NCBI GenBank assembly: GCA_029783825.1
Contig: JAREIK010002415.1
Coordinates: forward strand, 126,501 to 190,500
Source: Sapria himalayana
Lineage: Eukaryota > Streptophyta > Magnoliopsida > Malpighiales > Rafflesiaceae
Reading direction: 5' to 3'
DNA: 64,000 bases
The position numbers and the translations under genes were made by a program. The notes below the pieces were generated by a model that was not told the DNA's origin, searched no databases, and was given only the letters and a program-made list of their open reading frames with translations. How positions within the stretch are numbered: the first letter of the stretch is position 1; each line of letters opens with the position of its first letter. This document shows positions 60,156-64,000 of this stretch, piece by piece.

Positions 60156-61040
60156 CTTGTGGCGCACATCTATGTATACATTGAGAGTAATAGTCATGCT
60201 AAATTTAGAGGTGATTACATTGCTACGCGATACTAGCCATCTATTTCAGTTTGTATCACCGTGAGATTTCATGGAAGTGGACATATAATTGGGCTGCCAT
60301 AATTCCTAGTTCTTGGTTGTGATGATGATACGTGATTGTTCGTGCTATGATTCTTTCTGCCTTATGAAAAAGTTGACATCCTAAGAAAATGAGCATCCTG
60401 AGTTGTTTTGACCACCATCATAGTTTTTTATCATCACATTTACCTTGTGTTCCATTAATCATACTTGTGGTAAGATTATTCAGGGATACAAAAGTGGTAT
60501 GTAAATGATTTTTGATCAATATTTGGATTGAGGGAGGTACTGTTTTTAAAGCACAGAAAAACTTATGTTCTAGCAGAAGTGAACCTAGACAAGTTGTGAG
60601 TGTGTGTTTGCAATTTTCTGGACGACATTTTCAATAGCTAAAATCAAGAAAAAGTTGTAGACACTACTTATTTAATTAAATTAAGTTACATAGATCATTT
60701 TAGATATGCAAATAAATAGTGGCATAGCTATATTTCTTTTGTCGTTTGCAATTTTAATACAATCATGGTTGTTAAACATTATGTTTTCTAGAAATAAATG
60801 AAACAAATTCAATGAAAAAAATAATATTAGATAATATATATTTGTTAAACTATCAATGATTTTGAAAACAATATGATTTCTTAAATTTTATTATGTTAAT
60901 TATATTTAGTGTTTTATATGTATTAAAATGAATAAATATATAACATAGTTGAGATTTGTTTATAAGAGATGCATTCATATGAATTTAAACTGATGATCAA
61001 AGAAAATAATAAAATATTTAAAGTCAATTCTTAAAGTGAA
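60156..61040. other. possible 3' untranslated region, then AT-rich intergenic
   Basis: The first 450 bp keep a more even base composition than surrounding DNA and contain several ATAATxG and AATAAA-like strings that could serve as plant polyadenylation signals. No further exon with a convincing frame was found. Confidence 0.3.
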
Positions 61041-62095
61041 TGCTATCTTATTACATCCATTGTTATTAACCGAAAAGGATTGAAGTTCTTCAACTGCATG
61101 TTCAATGCTTTTTGATATATTTTTTTAGTTGATATGTCACACACTAAATAACTAACACCCTTTTTAGGTAGAATTTTAGACTCTGTCTGAAAAAAGTTTA
61201 TGTTATGAATAAGATGATAAATGATTTGTTGGAAGTGTATGATTGTATACTTGTATATAAACATTAAAATAGTAAAGTACATGTAATTTAATCTTTTGAT
61301 TCATTCATTTTCATTTTGTAAAAAGATAAAAAAATTTGAAAGCTTAATTATATCCAAGTTTCTTGGAGAAATAATAAATAAAAAATGAAGAATAAATGAA
61401 AAATTTAATTTGTAAAGGTCAAAGGGAATGATAATGCTATGTGATACCATTGGACTTGAGTATAATATTGCCTCCAATTTCAATATTATCATGCCCTTTA
61501 GGTACTAGTAGTAAATGTGTGAGAAATTATATATTATTTTTAATATGTTGAGAAGCATCTGAAACAAAGATGAAAAGATAGTAGAGTAGTTGGGTGCTAA
61601 CTTAACTAATTATTTAAATTCTAGTTAGACATAAAATTGTATAAATATAAAAGGAAAGATTATGTCTTACGATCACAAAATGAAATTATTTATGTTTCAT
61701 ATTTTATCTCAAAATTATTTAAACAAATAGATCTCAAAACATAAATATTTATAAATATAGGGGTTTGAATATGAAAACAACACAAAATAAAATGAAAAAT
61801 ATTTTTTGAATTTGAAAAATGGTTTCATTTTTTTCATAACTAAACTTGGGTGTGTGTGTATATATATATATATATGAAAATGTTTACATATTTATGTTTA
61901 TGTATAAACTTATATAGCATTTATACATATATAATATTCTTTAAAATATATATATATATATATATTAATAAATATAAATATTTATATGTAATTATATAAA
62001 CTAGTAAATATAGATATATAAACCTATAAATATAGATATACAATCACACATTTATATATATGTATATACATATATATATATATTTATAAATTTAG

Positions 62096-62127
<32 letters not shown>

Positions 62128-63257
62128 GTTATGTAGATTAATATATAAACATATATATACATACATACATACATACATACATTTGATTAACACTGATTTT
62201 TTTTAAATAAATGACGTATAAGTGGGGGGAAAATCAGATTTCTGATTTTGGGTGTCACAAAATATAAATATTTATGTTTTGGGGTCTATTTTTTTTAAAT
62301 ATTTTTTAGAGGAATATCTAAATATAAATATTTTTGTTTTGGAATTCTAAAATTTAATTTAATCACCAACAAATTTATTATATGTTATTGTACACTTTTA
62401 AAAAAGATATTAGGTCATAAAAATATGAATTTAAAAGTGATTATGCCAAAATAATGTTAATATGTTAGATAAAAAGTGATATATATCAAGTTCAAGATTT
62501 ATTAGAAAATCTATTTAAATTTTGAGGGTAAGACTATCAAGATGTTAACCTCTTTTAGACTTATTATTAAAGTGAAAGTCTTATATATTTGATATGAACT
62601 TTATTTTCATTTTCATATTTTTAGAAAATAAATCTATCTCTTATAAAAATAAAAGATATATTAATTATTTTTCAATTCAAATTAGATGCAAAATTTATGG
62701 TTACCATGAGTTCTGATTTTATTTTAATGAACATTTGTCGGAAGAGATTTATTTTTTAATTTTAAGTTTTAATATTTTTATCGTGACAATCATACAATTT
62801 GATATAATTTTCAATTTGGCCCCTTGATTAAATAAATGTATGTAGATTAAATAAATGTATGTAGATTAATTGTCATTATGTTAAAGAGATATAAAAAGAA
62901 TTGATTCTTACTATAATATTTTTGTCATTTTAAATTTTTGATATTTTCAAGAAAATATTGATTCTCACTACATATATTCTTATTTCATGAGTTGTGTTTT
63001 AGTATAGGTAAATAAGTATCCATAATAAAAATATGGTGATCATATTATTCATGTTTATATATTTCTATTAAGATGTATTATTATGATTGATACATAAAAT
63101 GTGATCATAATAAAAATGTGGTGATAAATATTAATCATAATGTTCTTGATTTTGACACCCTTAATATTTGTTTTATTCATATATGTGGTAGGTTGGTATT
63201 ATGTTTTTTATAAACAATATTATCATAATTAATCATTAACATTAATTATATTTTATC
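61041..63257. other. AT-rich intergenic with TA microsatellites
   Basis: A long TATA/CATA-rich tract lies at 61855-62183, ending in about seven CATA units. A short 19-bp direct duplication (ATTAAATAAATGTATGTAG) is at about 62827-62865. The minus-strand frames at 61043-61492 are unsupported. Confidence 0.45.
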
Positions 63258-64000
63258 TAGAGGTGTCAAACGGGTCGGCCCGGCCCGGCCCATTTTTTTA
63301 GAGCACGGCCGTGCTTTCGTGGCGGGCCAGGCACGACACGGTTACTGTACCGTGCCGTGCTTGGCCCGACGTGGTTTATCAAAGCCAAGCTCGGTTGGGC
63401 CAAACCTGGCCGTACTGGCCTGATTAAATTTTTTTTTTTTAAAATTTTAAATTTTAATTTATTAGTTTAAATAAAATATATATTATGTTATATATAGAAT
63501 TATAGATAATGTATAATATATTAAAATTATAAAATGAAAACTATTAAAAATTTATTAAATTACAAAGTTTAATTTTTTTTATAATTTAAAATAAAATTAG
63601 TTTATAATTTATTAGAATTAAATTATAGAGTTTAAAATTTTTAAATGAAAAATTTAAACAAAAAAATAAATTAAACAAAAAATTTCGTTAAAAAAATTAA
63701 AAAGTCAAAAAAACCAAAACAAACCAAATGAGAAATGATCAATCGGCCAATAGATACCGAAGGTCCGAACTAAACAAATTCAAGTTTCAATGTAACGTAA
63801 AAATAAAGTATACAATCAATAAAAAATAAAACATCAAAATTAAAAAACAGTAGATCATTATCAATCGTCAATCGGCATATCATGAGTATCATCAGTCACA
63901 ACATCAAGATCACTATCATATGGATCATCATCATCAGCAATCAATTCCTTCGCTTTTGCAGTGAATGCGGATGTAGTCCCTGTTCCAGCTCCAGTATGAT
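63258..64000 (-). mobile_element. hAT element, 3' terminal part, continues beyond window
   Basis: The terminus TAGAGGTGTCAAACGGG at 63258 is followed by a GC-rich arm with CGGCCCGGCCCGGCCC and GGCACGACACGG, matching the young copy at 2434. Then come about 450 bp of AT-rich non-coding DNA and, on the minus strand, the end of a coding region that stops at 63861. In this orientation 63258 is the downstream end of the element. The stop-to-terminus spacing (603 bp) is close to that of the decayed element at 30-32 kb. The left flanking 8-mer is ATTTTATC (63250-63257); its partner lies outside the window. Confidence 0.85.
63861..63998 (-). CDS. C-terminal end of a hAT transposase (partial, open)
   Basis: A minus-strand frame with no stop from the right edge to TGA at 63863-63861 gives 45 residues. 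It starts HTGAGTGTTSAFTAKAKELI and ends in a strongly acidic tail with ADDDDPYDSDLD and MPIDD. Acidic tails of this kind follow the dimerisation domain in plant hAT transposases, and the decayed relative at 31.8-31.9 kb also ends acidic. Placement inside a hAT element with the stop 603 bp from the terminus is the main support. The catalytic and dimerisation regions lie beyond the right edge. No decay is visible in the part that can be seen. Confidence 0.6.
   Translation of the reverse strand, partial: HTGAGTGTTSAFTAKAKELIADDDDPYDSDLDVVTDDTHDMPIDD

Overview
The window looks like repeat-rich, AT-rich intergenic DNA from a flowering-plant nuclear genome. The evidence is the mixture of element families found together only in plant nuclei: an L1-type LINE with a DUF4283-like ORF1, a Tekay/Del-like Ty3/gypsy element, Ty1/copia remnants, CACTA (En/Spm) ends beginning CACTACAA, PIF/Harbinger MITEs with TTA duplications, and hAT elements with 8-bp duplications. 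There is also one candidate intron-containing gene. I cannot place the plant lineage from sequence alone.

Layout from left to right. 1-660: LINE endonuclease remnant on the minus strand, running off the left edge. 2434-2986: well-preserved GC-rich hAT MITE with a perfect 8-bp duplication. 3838-4345: inverted-repeat MITE. 4345-5115: right end of a CACTA element with a subterminal tandem array. 5.1-18.4 kb: mostly unassigned sequence, partly organelle-like in texture. 18.4-19.13 kb: Ty1/copia reverse-transcriptase remnant (minus), with a shorter related copy at 6.9-7.06 kb. 22.38-23.06 kb: long GATA-type array. 25409-25993 and 27642-28119: two older hAT MITEs. 30.4-32.47 kb: decayed hAT element with transposase remnants and a right terminus.

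33542 to about 44.06 kb is probably one CACTA element containing later insertions: a Harbinger MITE, a larger Harbinger remnant with a Myb/SANT-like ORF1 fragment, and a 5'-truncated Tekay/Del-like gypsy pol (38.17-41.68 kb) with its 3' LTR. 44-53 kb holds a fragment of a family-B DNA polymerase of the mitochondrial linear-plasmid type (45.32-45.83 kb), a gypsy reverse-transcriptase scrap (51.88-52.08 kb) and much unassigned sequence. 53.3-53.7 kb: 240-bp duplication. 54.5-57.2 kb: a second copy of the same LINE family, with ORF1, endonuclease and the start of RT. 57.4-58.6 kb: microsatellite cluster. 58645-59417: probable hAT-type element. 59716-60155: the only candidate intact gene, a two-exon gene for a 93-residue protein with a mitochondrial-presequence-like N terminus. 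63258 to the right edge: 3' end of a better-preserved hAT element on the minus strand, including an open acidic C-terminal tail.

The genes do not form a pathway. Most coding sequence consists of broken transposon proteins, and their stop codons are largely of the C-to-T (or G-to-A) type expected from decay of methylated cytosines. I did not find convincing evidence of a previously undescribed system. The items most worth checking are the short putative mitochondrial gene, the plasmid-type DNA polymerase fragment, and the hAT family, whose copies span young to old within this window.
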